Source of the DNA: JAJVID01 sp050247435
Lineage (GTDB): Bacteria; Acidobacteriota; Blastocatellia; RBC074
DNA: 64,000 bases
Reading direction: 5' to 3'
Assembly (NCBI GenBank): GCA_050247435.1
Contig: JBFWUF010000047.1
Span: 1-64,000, forward strand
The notes below the pieces were generated by a model, which ran no database searches, was not told the DNA's origin, and was given only the letters and a program-made list of their open reading frames with translations. Within the stretch, counting starts at the first letter, position 1. Every line of letters begins with the position of its first letter. Below, one piece after another: positions 44,241 to 54,138 of the stretch. A program made the translations under genes and the position numbers.

Positions 44241-45341
44241 TCACCGCGCCACGCGCGCCCCGCCGCCCTTCATTACCTTCTCGACTTCGGCCAGCGTAGC
44301 CATCGAAGTGTCGCCTGGCGTCGTCATCGCCAGCGCTCCGTGCGCCGCGCCGTATTCGACCGCGAGTTGCGGCTCTTTGCCGGTCAGGAAACCGTAGATC
44401 AATCCCGACGCGAATGAGTCTCCGCCGCCGACGCGGTCGAGTATCTCGAGGTCTTCGCGCAACCGCGCCTGATAGAATTCGCCATTGCAGTAACAGATCG
44501 CGCCCCAGTCGTTGATCGTCGCCGTCTTGGCGTGTCGCAAGGTCGTCGCCACGACTTTGAAATTTGGATATTCACCAGCCGCCCGCTCGATCATCTTCTT
44601 GAAATTAGTTACGTCGAGTTTCGAGAGATGCTCGTCCAAGCCTTCGACTTCAAATCCGAGCGCGGCGGTGAAATCTTCCTCGTTGCCGATCATCACGTCA
44701 ATCAGCGGCGCGATGGCGCGATTGACCGCCTTCGCTTGCGCAGGCCCGCCGACGCCTTTCCACAATGATTCACGGTAGTTTAGATCATACGAAATGATCG
44801 TGCCGTGCTTCCTTGCCACTTCCATCGCTTCTTTCGCCACGGCAGGAGTAGTCTCAGACAGCGCGCAGAAAATGCCGCCGCAATGAAACCACCGAGAGCC
44901 TTCCTGTCCGAAGATTTTTTCCCAATCAATGTCGCCCGGCTTGAGTTGCGACACCGCTGTGTGGCCTCGATCTGAACAACCGACGGCTCCGCGCACGCCG
45001 AATCCGCGTTCGGTGAAGTTCAATCCGTTCCGCGCCTGACGGCCAACGCCGTCGTACTTGACCCACTTCACGTGCGACTGATCAACGCCGCCCTGATAGA
45101 TCAAATCCTGAACCAATCGTCCGACCGGATTGTCGGCGAACGCGGTCACGACCGCCGTCTCCATTCCGAAGCAGCGCTTTAACCCGCGAGCGACGTTGTA
45201 CTCGCCGCCGCCTTCCCACGCTTGAAAAGTCCGCGTCGTGTGAATTCGCCCGTCGCCCGGATCGAGCCGCAGCATCACTTCGCCCAGCGCGACCAAATCC
45301 CATTTGCACTCGTCTTTTGATTTGATCTGAAAATTTGCCAT
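44241..45341 (-). CDS. kdgK: 2-keto-3-deoxygluconate (KDG) kinase, PfkB family
   Basis: 366 residues from ATG 45341. The PfkB fold shows VALGEVMLRLDPGDGRI, GGGEYNVARGLKRCFG (first signature) and DRVGGGDSFASGLIYGFLTG (second signature with catalytic Asp). Its place beside KDPG aldolase and the uronate genes makes KDG the likely substrate, giving KDPG. No Shine-Dalgarno is visible: an inverted-repeat arm ends close upstream. Confidence 0.85.
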   Translation of the reverse strand: MANFQIKSKDECKWDLVALGEVMLRLDPGDGRIHTTRTFQAWEGGGEYNVARGLKRCFGMETAVVTAFADNPVGRLVQDLIYQGGVDQSHVKWVKYDGVGRQARNGLNFTERGFGVRGAVGCSDRGHTAVSQLKPGDIDWEKIFGQEGSRWFHCGGIFCALSETTPAVAKEAMEVARKHGTIISYDLNYRESLWKGVGGPAQAKAVNRAIAPLIDVMIGNEEDFTAALGFEVEGLDEHLSKLDVTNFKKMIERAAGEYPNFKVVATTLRHAKTATINDWGAICYCNGEFYQARLREDLEILDRVGGGDSFASGLIYGFLTGKEPQLAVEYGAAHGALAMTTPGDTSMATLAEVEKVMKGGGARVAR

Positions 45342-45354
45342 CACTTTTTGTTGA

Positions 45355-45420
45355 GCCACAGAGAACACGGAGATCACCGAGGTTTGCCGGCGCTTACCGC
45401 CCTCTGTGCCCTCCGTGGCT
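45355..45420. repeat. imperfect inverted repeat between KDPG aldolase and KDG kinase
   Basis: AGCCACAGAGAACACGGAG (45355-45373) pairs imperfectly with CTCTGTGCCCTCCGTGGCT (45402-45420); 4-5 of 19 positions mismatch. The right arm overlaps the last two bases of the aldolase gene, and the left arm ends 14 nt before the kinase start. Confidence 0.65.
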
Positions 45421-46063
45421 AAAATTTATTTCCTTTCAACTCGCGCACGAGCGCGACCGCCTCGCTTGCCAACTGTTTCACCTTCGCGAAATCGCCCGTC
45501 TCGAACAACTCGGGCTTGACCATCCAGCTTCCGCCGCAAGCCACGACTTGCGGCAAGGCCAGATACTGTCCAATGTTTTTCGTGTCAATTCCGCCGGTTG
45601 GAATGAAGCGAACGTTTCGATAAGGCGCGCAGATCGCCTGCAAAAACTTCACGCCGCCCATCGGCTCAGCAGGGAAGAACTTCAATACGTCAACGCCCTT
45701 CGACAAAGCCATCTCGACTTCCGTCGGAGTGCAGACGCCCGGAAAGATCGTCACGCCATTCGACAAACAATGTTCAACGACCGTCAGGTTCGTGCCCGGT
45801 GAGACGATGAATTCGGCTCCGGCATTGATCGCCGTGTCGGCCTGATCGGTCGTCAGGACCGTTCCCGCGCCCAGCAGGATTTCGGGAAAGCGCGAACGAA
45901 TTTGCGCGATGGCTTCGGCGGCGGCGGCAGTACGAAATGTGACCTCGGCGCAAGACAGCCCGCCTTCGAGCAGCGCTTCAGCCAGCGGCAATGCGTGTTC
46001 GAGCTTCGGAATGCTGACGACGGGAATGATTCCGATTTGTTGAATGCGTTCTGTAATTCTCAT
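45419..46063 (-). CDS. eda: KDPG aldolase (2-keto-3-deoxy-6-phosphogluconate aldolase)
   Basis: 214 residues. Glu40 (GGLSCAEVTFRT), Schiff-base Lys128 (VDVLKFFPAE) and the phosphate loop PTGGI are present. It cleaves KDPG to pyruvate and glyceraldehyde-3-phosphate, the last step after KDG kinase 78 nt downstream on the same strand. Confidence 0.93.
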   Translation of the reverse strand: MRITERIQQIGIIPVVSIPKLEHALPLAEALLEGGLSCAEVTFRTAAAAEAIAQIRSRFPEILLGAGTVLTTDQADTAINAGAEFIVSPGTNLTVVEHCLSNGVTIFPGVCTPTEVEMALSKGVDVLKFFPAEPMGGVKFLQAICAPYRNVRFIPTGGIDTKNIGQYLALPQVVACGGSWMVKPELFETGDFAKVKQLASEAVALVRELKGNKF

Positions 46064-46114
46064 TCGCGCTCCTTGTCAAAGTTGGCAGGAGAGAATACGG
46101 AACAAACGGAAAAA

Positions 46115-46239
46115 ACGGAACAGACGGAAGTTTTTTTGACAGGATGAACAGGATTTTTCAGGAGGATGAGAAAACATCTTCTTATTCAATCCTGCTCAAT
46201 CCTGTAAATCCTGTCTTAAAAATTTCCGCCTGTTCCGTT
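46115..46239. repeat. ~52-bp imperfect inverted repeat between receptor and aldolase genes
   Basis: Arms 46115-46167 and 46187-46239 pair with scattered mismatches (words ACGGAACAGACGGAA and GACAGGATGAACAGGAT). It lies in the 194-bp gap downstream of the TonB receptor and upstream of eda. Confidence 0.75.
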
Positions 46240-46257
46240 ATCTCTACGCTTCCCCGA

Positions 46258-49200
46258 TCAGAACGTCAGCTTGAACGCGAACTGCCAGTTGCGCGCGTCG
46301 CCGTTCGTGCCGGTGATCGTCCCGAAAGCGGAACTGGTCGGGGTGGTGCTCGGGTTGGCGAGGTTGACGTTGTTCCAGGCGTTGAAGACTTCGGCGCGGA
46401 GTTGAGCTTTGAACCGCTCCGTCACCGCCCAGGTCTTGGTCAACGAGAAGTCCCACCGCGTCTGGTCGTCGCTGCGGATGCCGCTGAAGCGCAGCGGGAA
46501 TGTGCGGATGTTCGACGCCAACTGCTGCGACGCGACACGATTGAAACCGGCGTTAATGTTGAACCATCGCTCCGCCGTGCGTTGATCGCTCGGCAGAGTG
46601 ATGCTCTTCAGGTCGCCCGTGAAGATGCTGTTGCCGAAGCCCAGCGGCTGTCCCGATTGCCGCGTCAACACGCCGCTGACCTGCCAGCCGCCGACGAAGA
46701 AGTTGGCCACGCCCGGCAAGTCGGCGCCGAAACGACGGCCTTTGCCGATGGGCAATTCCCAGATGCCGCTCGCCGCCAACCGGTGCGTGCGATCCAGATT
46801 TGCGATGGATTCGTAAGGCATCGGGTCGGTTGGATTCAAAAACTCCACCGCCTCCATCAGCTTCGACCACGTGTAGGCCAACTGGAACGTGTAGCCTTGC
46901 GCGAAGCGTTTCTCCGCGCGCAATTGCATCGAGTGATACCACGAATAACCGATCGGTTCCTCGACACGCACGTCGCCGAAGTGCGGATAGGGTTTGAGCA
47001 GGTTGCCGCGCGAGATGTTCGCGCCGAAGATCGGATTGAGTCCGGCGAACGGGCTGCGCGACGAGGCCGACAGGAAATTGATCGCCGCCTGGTCGCGCGT
47101 CGGACTAGTACTCAGATACCGCGCAGGCGTGTTGTTGTAGTTGCGGGTGACCGGAATGCGCGTCCCGCGATTGCCGACGTACGAAACGTCCAGCACGAAG
47201 TTCATCGGCAGTTCGCGCTGCACGCCGAGCGACCACCGCTGCGAATACGGATGCAGCATGTTGGGATTGAAGAAATTGACGCTCTGGCCGATGTTGGTCA
47301 GCAGGCCGCCCGCCGCGCCAAGCGGCGCGATCAATCCGTTGGGCAGCGGGTTGGCCAGCGTGGCGATGTAAGTCAGACCGTTGTCGAGCGAGGCCTGGAT
47401 CGGCGTGGATTGCGAAAAGCCAGTCTGAATTGGCGATGTCGTGCTGACGCCCAGCGTGTCGAAGAAAATTCCGTAGCCCGCGCGCACCACGTTCTTTTCG
47501 CCGATCTGCCAGGCCAATCCGATGCGCGGCATGAAGTTGTTCTTCTCGCCGGGGAACGGGCTGCGGCCATTCGGATTGTTCTGTCCGGCAAATGTCAATC
47601 CGCCCAGCACGCGGAATTGATCCACGGGCAGTTCGGCAATCGGGTTCTTCGCGTAGTTCGCCTTCGCCGCCGCTTCCAGTGGGTTCGATTGATCGAATGC
47701 GAACCGGGCCACCAGCCGGTCGAAACGCTCGGTGAACGGCGTCTCCCGGTCGTAGCGCAACCCGGCGTTGATTGTCAGCTTCGGCGTCAGCTTGAAGTCA
47801 TCGTGAACGTAGAACGCGAAGTATTTGTCCTGAGTCGCGTAACTCGCGCTGCGCGCCATCGTGCCGCCCGGCACGCCGAGCAGCATCGCGGCCAGTTCCT
47901 GTCCGATTGGCGCCGCCGCCGAATTGTCGAGCGGCCCGCGCGTGAACGTGCTGGCGAAGCTCAGATCGGGCGCGGTGGATTGCGGGAAGCGATTGCCGAA
48001 CGCGCGGTAGACGCGAATGTCCGTGCCAAATTTCAGATTGTGGCGGCCCTGCAAACGCGTAGCGCCCACCGCGATGGTGTGAATCAAACTGGTGTTTGCG
48101 CCGTCACCCGTCTCCCACGGCGCGATTGTCGAAAAGCCCGGAATCGCCACGCGCGGCAGCGTGGCCAGCGCTTTGTCAATCACCAGATTTGTCAGCGTTG
48201 GCGAGAAGCCGAGCGACGCGAGATCGAAACCGCGGCTCGCGCGCCGTTCGGGGAATTCCTGATACGTCAGCCCGTAGCGCACGTTCAAGACCGTCCTCTC
48301 GTTGAGCGCGTAAACGTCGTCGAGCGCTATGCCCTGGTTGACGCGATTGAGGAAGAGCGCGTTGTTGCGATTCTGAAAGTGGTCGTTCTTGTCCTCTTCC
48401 CACCAATCGTAGTGCACGCGCGCGAAGACGCGATGTTTGTCGCTGAAGGCGTGGTCGAGGCGGAAGAAGTGGACGTAGTAATCTTCGAGCGCCTTGTTGG
48501 CGCCGAAGTAATTGTTGCGCCCGTCGTTCGTACCCGCCTGGTTCGGCATGGGTAAAGGTTGATGATCTTCAGCGCGACGGGATCGAGCCGGTTCGTCGGG
48601 ATGATGTTGCCTTGAATCGGATCGCGGCTGAAACGCCCTCCCGCGGCGGCTTTGATCGTCAGCGGATCGTAAATCTGATACTGCGCGCCCAGCTTCAACA
48701 GATCGGAGAAATCGCCCTGCCGCTGTTTGAGCGTCGGCACGGTGCCGGTGAACGTTCCGGGCACGCCCCACTTGTTCGCCTCCCAGGCGTAATACCAGAA
48801 GGTCTTGTTGCGGCCGTTGTAAAGTTTCGGAATGATCACGGGGCCGCCAGCCGACGCGCCGTAGCGGTGATCCTGATAAACCGGCACTTTCGTGTTGTTC
48901 TTGTTGTTGAAAAAGTTCGGCGCGTCGAAGGCCGAGTTGCGCTCCCACAGGTGAACTTCGCCGTGGATTTCGTTCTCGCCGCTCGCCGTGCTCATGTTGG
49001 TCAGCGCGCCGATGGTGTGGCCGACGCTGGCGTCATAAGCCGAGGTCTGAATCTTGAATTCGCGGATCGCGTATATCGGCGGGCTGAACGCGACGCGCGC
49101 CGTCGAGCCGTCAGCGAAGGTGTTCGGCACGCCGTCAATCGTGAATTCGTTGTTGTACTGCCCGTTGCCGTCGGTGGCGATCTGCGACGGCGCGTTGTTG

Positions 49201-49736
49201 AACGCGGCTTTGCGCATACGCAGATTCGTGGCGTTGACCACGCCCGGCGCCAGCAGCGTCAGTTCCGACGCGTTGCCGGAAAAGATCGGAAGCTCCTGCA
49301 CGCGGCGCTGGTCAATCACCTGTCCGAGCGAAGGGCTGGTCGTATCGAGTTGTGCGGTGTCGGCCTTGATCTCGACGCTTTCGGTCACCTGACCGGGCTG
49401 CATCTCGATGTTGACCTCGACTGATTCGCTGACGCGAACCTCGACGCCGGCTTGCGTGTACTTCTTGAAGCCCTGCGCCTCGGCGGTGACGCGGTAAGGG
49501 CCGGCGAGCAGGAACGGGATGTTGAAGCTGCCGGATTCATTGGTCCTCGCAGCGGCGGTGATGTTGGTTGAAACGTTCGTGGCTTTGACTTCGACGCCCG
49601 GCAGCGCGGCGCCCGAAGAATCGGTCACGCGGCCCAGAATGACGCCGCGCGATTCCTGCGCGAAACTGGCGACGGCGCAGGCCGCCAGCAGCAACGCGAC
49701 GCGGAAGATTGCGGTAAGAGGTTGCGCAATTTGCAT
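46258..49736 (-). CDS. Oar-type TonB-dependent receptor (interrupted by one frameshift)
   Basis: About 1,160 residues if read across one frameshift near 48550. The first part (49736 to about 48550) has a signal peptide (1-~26), a carboxypeptidase-regulatory Ig-like domain (about 30-115, GVILGRVTDSSGAALPGVEVKATN) and a plug domain (RRVQELPIFSGNASELTLLAPGV, TIDGVPNTFADG). The second part gives the beta barrel to the aromatic C-terminus WQFAFKLTF. The break falls at NLYP/MPNQAGTNDGR, where one missing base in the CCC run would restore a continuous protein. Its place in the uronate locus suggests import of oligo-uronides. Confidence 0.85.
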
Positions 49737-49747
49737 GATGTTCTCCG

Positions 49748-49771
49748 AATGGTAGATGGTAGATGGTAGAT
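49748..49771. repeat. 7-nt tandem repeat (ATGGTAG x3.4) upstream of the receptor gene
   Basis: Three and a half copies of ATGGTAG lie 12-36 nt before the receptor start. The period is again 7 nt, as in the GGATTGC repeats elsewhere in the window. Confidence 0.8.
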
Positions 49772-49792
49772 GGATCAGTCCCGCTCGCGGCG

Positions 49793-51820
49793 CTAATCTG
49801 GTGTTTCGCCCGCGATTTTCATCAGCATGATTAAGCGTGTTTTCGTCGCCGGCGCGGCGGTTGAAACGGCAAGACGCAGGCCGCGCTCCTGTCGCGGGCC
49901 TTTGTCCACCGATCCGGGCCGCCCTGCCGCCGTCACCGTGTTAGCCTCGATCCTGGCGACAGCCGTCTCCGGCTCGATGATCGTCACACGCAAAGAGGCC
50001 TGACCGTTTTTGAGAATGAATTGGCCTTTGCCCATCGGTTCGATCTTTTCGTCCGAGTGCAAAAGCGCAGTGATCCGGCGAGGTTCTCTCGTCGTTATTT
50101 CATCCCAGATTGCAAAGCCATCGGGCGCTGTGAAGAGAAGATGCCGAGTGAAGCGCCGCACGCCCAGGTTGTCTTCGTAAGCCGCCGCAGCCTCGCCTCG
50201 CACGTAGGCGAAATGCGGTTCGAGCTTAACTTCGGTAATTTGAATTTGATCGAGCCGGTCGTAGGAAACACCGGCGAACACGTCGTGTCCGTTGCCCTCG
50301 CGCGCCTGTCCCGCGCCATCGAGCAGGATAGTATTGTGTTGCTCGGTCAATGGCAATCCCGCATAGCCAGTATCGCCTGTTAAAAATTTTCCCCCGGCGA
50401 AAATAATAAAGCTGTTCGCGTCCGGGTGAGCATGCCCAGCCGAAATATGCCAGTCGGGAAAAGCCGTGAGCGCGTCTTTCGTGTGATGGCCTTCCGGCGG
50501 GCCGCATTTGAACGCGAACGCGGTAGCCTGCGGCGTCCAATCGCTCCGCCAGAAGACGACTTCGTGATCGGCGAAGTAATGCCACGGTTGCTGGCGATGG
50601 ATCGAAACGACCGGAACCGACGGGTCGTACCATAGAAGCGACCAGTAATCTTCGGCGTTGTAATGATCCGAGCCTTCCATCCACGCCGCCACGCCCTGCG
50701 CCTCGGCGCTGCGGAATCGCGCGGCCATCCGGTAAAGCAGATTGTAGTTCGTGTGAAAACGTCCGCCGGGATGCGAGCGATTGTACTCCTCGCCTTTGCG
50801 GTTTCGCGTCAGAGGCCCCTCGAAAATGTCGCCGAAATCGAAAACGTACTGCCCGTCCGGCGTCAGCGAATGAGCGACGTATGAATGCATTTGCCGGAAT
50901 CCCGGCTGGTCATACAAATCCTCGCCGGTCGTGTGCGCGTGCGCGTCGAGGTAGTGAACGATCCACGGCGTCGAGAAAATCCAGTATTCAAAACCTTCGT
51001 AGTAATAACCGTCCGTCGAATAAGTCGCCAGCACGCGGTCGTAGATCGCTCGCGCAAGTTTCGCCCACTCCGGCGCGTCCGCGACTTCGTCGTAGAGCGC
51101 GTAAGCCGCCACGCCCAAGCCCGCCATCGGGATGAAAACGTGATTCTGGCTGTAGGAATAACTCCGCCCCGGCTTCGGCTTGTAGTAATCAACCAGCAGC
51201 CGCGCCTGCTTTGCAATCTTCTCTCGATAACGCGCGCGCTCGGCCTCACTCAAATCGTGATAGAGCAAATCGTAGCCCCACCCCATCCCGTAAAGCAGAT
51301 GCCCGGCGGCCAGATCAACGTTCGGCTTGTTGTAGGCGTAGCCCCACACGTCGTAGCTCACCGCCGCTTCCAGGTATTTCTTCGCCGCCTCGAAATATTT
51401 TTTGGCGCCTTCGATCTTGTATGCCAGCGCGGCCTCGGCGATGCCTATGCCGACATCGTTTTGTACGCGGCGTTCTTGCGCGGGCGCGGGTGGCGGCTCT
51501 TTCTTCAACGCGCGAAGCTGCTGCAAGGCTCGCTGCCACAGATCGCGGTGCGTCGAGCGCGAGCGTTCGCGCAATTTGGCCAGCCCTTCTTCTGTGACAT
51601 AAACGCGCGGATGTTTGCCGCGCAGTTCGGACCGCAGCGACGAATTGAGCTTGCCCATCAATCCGGTGAGCGGATGCGGCTCCTGCGCTTTGCCGGATGC
51701 GGGTTTGTCTTTCGGGCCGAGCGATTCGCGCGCGTCCTGACCCTCGACAAAGACCGGCAGGGCCACGATTAAAGCCATCGCGCAACAACTCAGCCACCGC
51801 TTTCGCATCTGTTCGCGCAT
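49793..51820 (-). CDS. secreted heparinase II/III-type polysaccharide (uronate) lyase
   Basis: 675 residues from ATG 51820, with GGAGGA 8 nt upstream. A signal peptide (about 7-30) is followed by an alpha/alpha toroid domain (about 90-400, with SYSQNHVFIPMAGLGVAAYALYDE and NYNLLYRMAARF) and a beta-sandwich heparinase_II_III domain (about 440-640, HISAGHAHPDANSFIIFAGGKFLTGDTGY). The Asn-His/Tyr/His catalytic-type segments of PL15/17/21-like enzymes are visible. With the KDG enzymes nearby, an alginate- or oligo-uronate-cleaving activity is likely; the polymer is not certain. Confidence 0.82.
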   Translation of the reverse strand: MREQMRKRWLSCCAMALIVALPVFVEGQDARESLGPKDKPASGKAQEPHPLTGLMGKLNSSLRSELRGKHPRVYVTEEGLAKLRERSRSTHRDLWQRALQQLRALKKEPPPAPAQERRVQNDVGIGIAEAALAYKIEGAKKYFEAAKKYLEAAVSYDVWGYAYNKPNVDLAAGHLLYGMGWGYDLLYHDLSEAERARYREKIAKQARLLVDYYKPKPGRSYSYSQNHVFIPMAGLGVAAYALYDEVADAPEWAKLARAIYDRVLATYSTDGYYYEGFEYWIFSTPWIVHYLDAHAHTTGEDLYDQPGFRQMHSYVAHSLTPDGQYVFDFGDIFEGPLTRNRKGEEYNRSHPGGRFHTNYNLLYRMAARFRSAEAQGVAAWMEGSDHYNAEDYWSLLWYDPSVPVVSIHRQQPWHYFADHEVVFWRSDWTPQATAFAFKCGPPEGHHTKDALTAFPDWHISAGHAHPDANSFIIFAGGKFLTGDTGYAGLPLTEQHNTILLDGAGQAREGNGHDVFAGVSYDRLDQIQITEVKLEPHFAYVRGEAAAAYEDNLGVRRFTRHLLFTAPDGFAIWDEITTREPRRITALLHSDEKIEPMGKGQFILKNGQASLRVTIIEPETAVARIEANTVTAAGRPGSVDKGPRQERGLRLAVSTAAPATKTRLIMLMKIAGETPD

Positions 51821-51841
51821 AACTTTATTCCTCCGGGAATT

Positions 51842-51928
51842 CTGGGAGCGCACGCATCCCTGTGTGCCGGGCTTAAGATAAAGACGCAATTATCCAAGCC
51901 GAGCACGCTGGGATGCGTGCGCTCCCAG
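51842..51928. repeat. 19-bp inverted repeat with extended inner pairing upstream of the lyase gene
   Basis: CTGGGAGCGCACGCATCCC (51842-51860) pairs perfectly with its complement at 51910-51928; GTGCCGGGCTT and AAGCCGAGCAC extend the stem inward. It fills the gap between the SDR stop (51931) and the lyase ribosome-binding site. Confidence 0.85.
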
Positions 51929-51930
51929 GG

Positions 51931-52698
51931 TTACTCCATCAGCATCCCGCCGTTGATTTCGATAGTTTCGCCAACCAGAAAGCTCGCAGCTTCTGACGCC
52001 AGATAGACGATTGTCCGCGCGACTTCTTCCGACTTGCCTACACGACCGAGCGGAATGATGTTGGCGAAATTCTTCATCGCTTCCGGCGTCGAAAACTGTT
52101 CGTGGAACGGAGTGTCAATCACGCCTGGCGAGACGGCGTTGACGCGGACGCCGTGCGGCGCCAGTTCTTTCGCCATACCTTTGGTCATCGTGATCATCCC
52201 GCCTTTGGCCGTTGAATAATGAATCGAGCCGAGCGCGCCGCCGTTGCGCCCGGCGATGGAAGTCACATTGATGATCACGCCCGCCTTGCGTTCGATCATC
52301 GAAGCGGCCACGGCTTGGGCGCATAGGAACGCGCTTTTCAGATTGAGGTTGATCACGTCGTCCCAACGCTCTTCAGTCAGTTCGAGCAATCGCAATCGCT
52401 CGACCAGCGAACCCGCGTTGTTGACCAGAATGTCAACGGGGCCGAACGCCGCGACCGTTTCTTCAACCATTCGCCGCACGTCGGCGGATTTCGTCACGTC
52501 GGCCTGAATCGTGATGGCGCGCCCGCCAGCATTGGTGATTGTCTGTTTGGCGTCCGCCGCGCCCGCTTCGTTGCGGTGGTAGTTGATCGCCACCGCCGCG
52601 CCAGCTTCAGCCAGCGCGATGGCCGTCGCCTTGCCGATGCCGGAACCGGCGCCGGTGACGAGCGCGACTTTGCCTGAAAGATCAAAATAGTTAGGCAT
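51931..52698 (-). CDS. SDR-family oxidoreductase, probable DEH (unsaturated-uronate) reductase
   Basis: 255 residues from ATG 52698, behind GGAG. Classical SDR motifs: TGAGSGIG (15-22), NNAG (~88), Ser in NVTSIAG, Y-x-x-x-K in YSTAKGG and the C-terminal INGGMLME. In alginate degraders a SDR of this type reduces 4-deoxy-L-erythro-5-hexoseulose uronate to KDG; here it sits between the lyase and the transporter in a locus with KDG kinase and aldolase. The specific substrate is inferred from context. Its upstream neighbour is the transporter gene, close enough for co-translation. Confidence 0.8.
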   Translation of the reverse strand: MPNYFDLSGKVALVTGAGSGIGKATAIALAEAGAAVAINYHRNEAGAADAKQTITNAGGRAITIQADVTKSADVRRMVEETVAAFGPVDILVNNAGSLVERLRLLELTEERWDDVINLNLKSAFLCAQAVAASMIERKAGVIINVTSIAGRNGGALGSIHYSTAKGGMITMTKGMAKELAPHGVRVNAVSPGVIDTPFHEQFSTPEAMKNFANIIPLGRVGKSEEVARTIVYLASEAASFLVGETIEINGGMLME

Positions 52699-52709
52699 TG
52701 CTTCTCCGT

Positions 52710-54053
52710 TCAAGAATTTGAGATTTGAGATTCGTGATTTGAGATTTTTGTGATCGTGCCCGCAAGCGCGAACAGAACAACCGTGCCAATGGGCGCGAGC
52801 ACGCCAGCCGCCGTCAGAACCGGCGTGTAACCGAAGTTATCAACAACCCAGCCGGTCGCCAGAACAAAAACCATGCTGCCGAGGCCCGCTCCCACGCCGC
52901 CCAACCCCGCGACCGAAGCGACCGCCTTGTCGCTGAAGAAATCCGACGGCAGCGTCTGAACATTGTTGATCCAGAATTGAAAGCCGAAGAGCACCAACCC
53001 GATCAGCGCCAGCGCCATCATCGGATCAGGCGTGCGCGCGGCCAGAATGCCCGCAGGCATCAACAGCGTGGCGAACCCGATAGCCGCCTTGCGCGCGCGA
53101 TTTACGCTCCACCCGCGTTTGATCAAATAACCCGAAGTGAATCCGCCGAGCAGGCTGCCAGCGTCAGCCGCGACGAACGGAACCCACGCGAACAATCCGA
53201 TCTTCTTCAGATCGAAGCCGTGAACTTTGTGCAAAAATAGCGGCAGCCACGTGATGAACAACCACCAGACCGGGTCAACCAGCAGCCGCGACAGCACGAT
53301 GGCCCAGACTTGTTTGTAGCGGAGCAGTTCTCGCCACTTCGGCGCGGCGGTGGTCTTCTTCTCATCTGTTTCGACTTCACGCTCCGCGATCAATGCGCGC
53401 TCTTCATCAGTTAGCCAGCGGTGGCGGTCAGGCGGTTGATAAAAAGCCAGCCACAACCCGAGCCAGAAAAATCCCAGCGTGCCGGTGATGATGAACGTCG
53501 CCTGCCAGCCGTACCGCAGTTGCAGCCAGACGATGACTGGCGGGGCGACGATTGAGCCGATGGCTGCGCCGCTGTTGAAGATGCCCATCGCGAACGCCCG
53601 CTCTCGCGTCGGGAACCATTCGGCGATGACTTTGGCCGCGCCCGGCCAGTTGCCCGCTTCACCCAATCCGAGCAGAAAACGAAACACGCTCAAACTGCCT
53701 AGACCGCGCGCGAACGCGTGCGCCATCGCCGCCAGCGACCAGACGGTGATCGAAAGCGCGAAGCCTCGCCGCGCGCCGATCCGGTCGTAAAGCCTGCCTG
53801 ACACGCCCTGGCTGATTGTGTAGGCAAGCAAAAACCACGTGCCCAGACTGGCGTATTGCAGATTGCTCAGCTTCAGCGCGTCGGTGATGACAGGCGCGAG
53901 CACAGAGACTGTCAACCGGTCAATGTAGTTGATGAGCGTGGCGAGAAAGATCATCCCGATGATCAGCCAGCGCAGGCGCGGGATTCTGACCGCGCTCGCA
54001 TCCGTTGATGCCGCAACCTTGATCTCATTCGCGCGGAGTTCCGTTTCAGCCAT
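52710..54053 (-). CDS. MFS transporter of the anion:cation symporter (ExuT/hexuronate) family
   Basis: 447 residues with 12 hydrophobic segments. The signature between helices 2 and 3 (GRLYDRIGARRGFALS), LGLGEAGNWPGAAKVIAEWFP and GIFNSGAAIGSIVAPPVIVWL match the ACS family, including ExuT-type hexuronate carriers. It is the first gene of the unit that continues with the SDR. A TGATAACGTTATCA operator lies 23 nt upstream of its start. Confidence 0.85.
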   Translation of the reverse strand: MAETELRANEIKVAASTDASAVRIPRLRWLIIGMIFLATLINYIDRLTVSVLAPVITDALKLSNLQYASLGTWFLLAYTISQGVSGRLYDRIGARRGFALSITVWSLAAMAHAFARGLGSLSVFRFLLGLGEAGNWPGAAKVIAEWFPTRERAFAMGIFNSGAAIGSIVAPPVIVWLQLRYGWQATFIITGTLGFFWLGLWLAFYQPPDRHRWLTDEERALIAEREVETDEKKTTAAPKWRELLRYKQVWAIVLSRLLVDPVWWLFITWLPLFLHKVHGFDLKKIGLFAWVPFVAADAGSLLGGFTSGYLIKRGWSVNRARKAAIGFATLLMPAGILAARTPDPMMALALIGLVLFGFQFWINNVQTLPSDFFSDKAVASVAGLGGVGAGLGSMVFVLATGWVVDNFGYTPVLTAAGVLAPIGTVVLFALAGTITKISNHESQISNS

Positions 54054-54075
54054 CGCAATCGCTCCCTTTGAGGTG

Positions 54076-54089
54076 TGATAACGTTATCA
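54076..54089. promoter_or_regulatory. LacI-type operator upstream of the transporter gene
   Basis: TGATAACGTTATCA is a perfect 14-bp palindrome with a central CG, the pattern of LacI/GalR-family operators. It lies 23 nt upstream of the transporter start, so binding of the LacI-family protein encoded next to it would block the transporter-SDR unit. Confidence 0.75.
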
Positions 54090-54138
54090 GCCGGATCGAG
54101 ACGGGATAAAGATCATCCCGCAACAACGAACTCGATCT

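Noticed and set aside
46144..48555. 803-residue open frame on the plus strand
   Set aside because: It is opposite the TonB-dependent receptor, is Arg-rich without family motifs and follows from the codon bias of the real gene.
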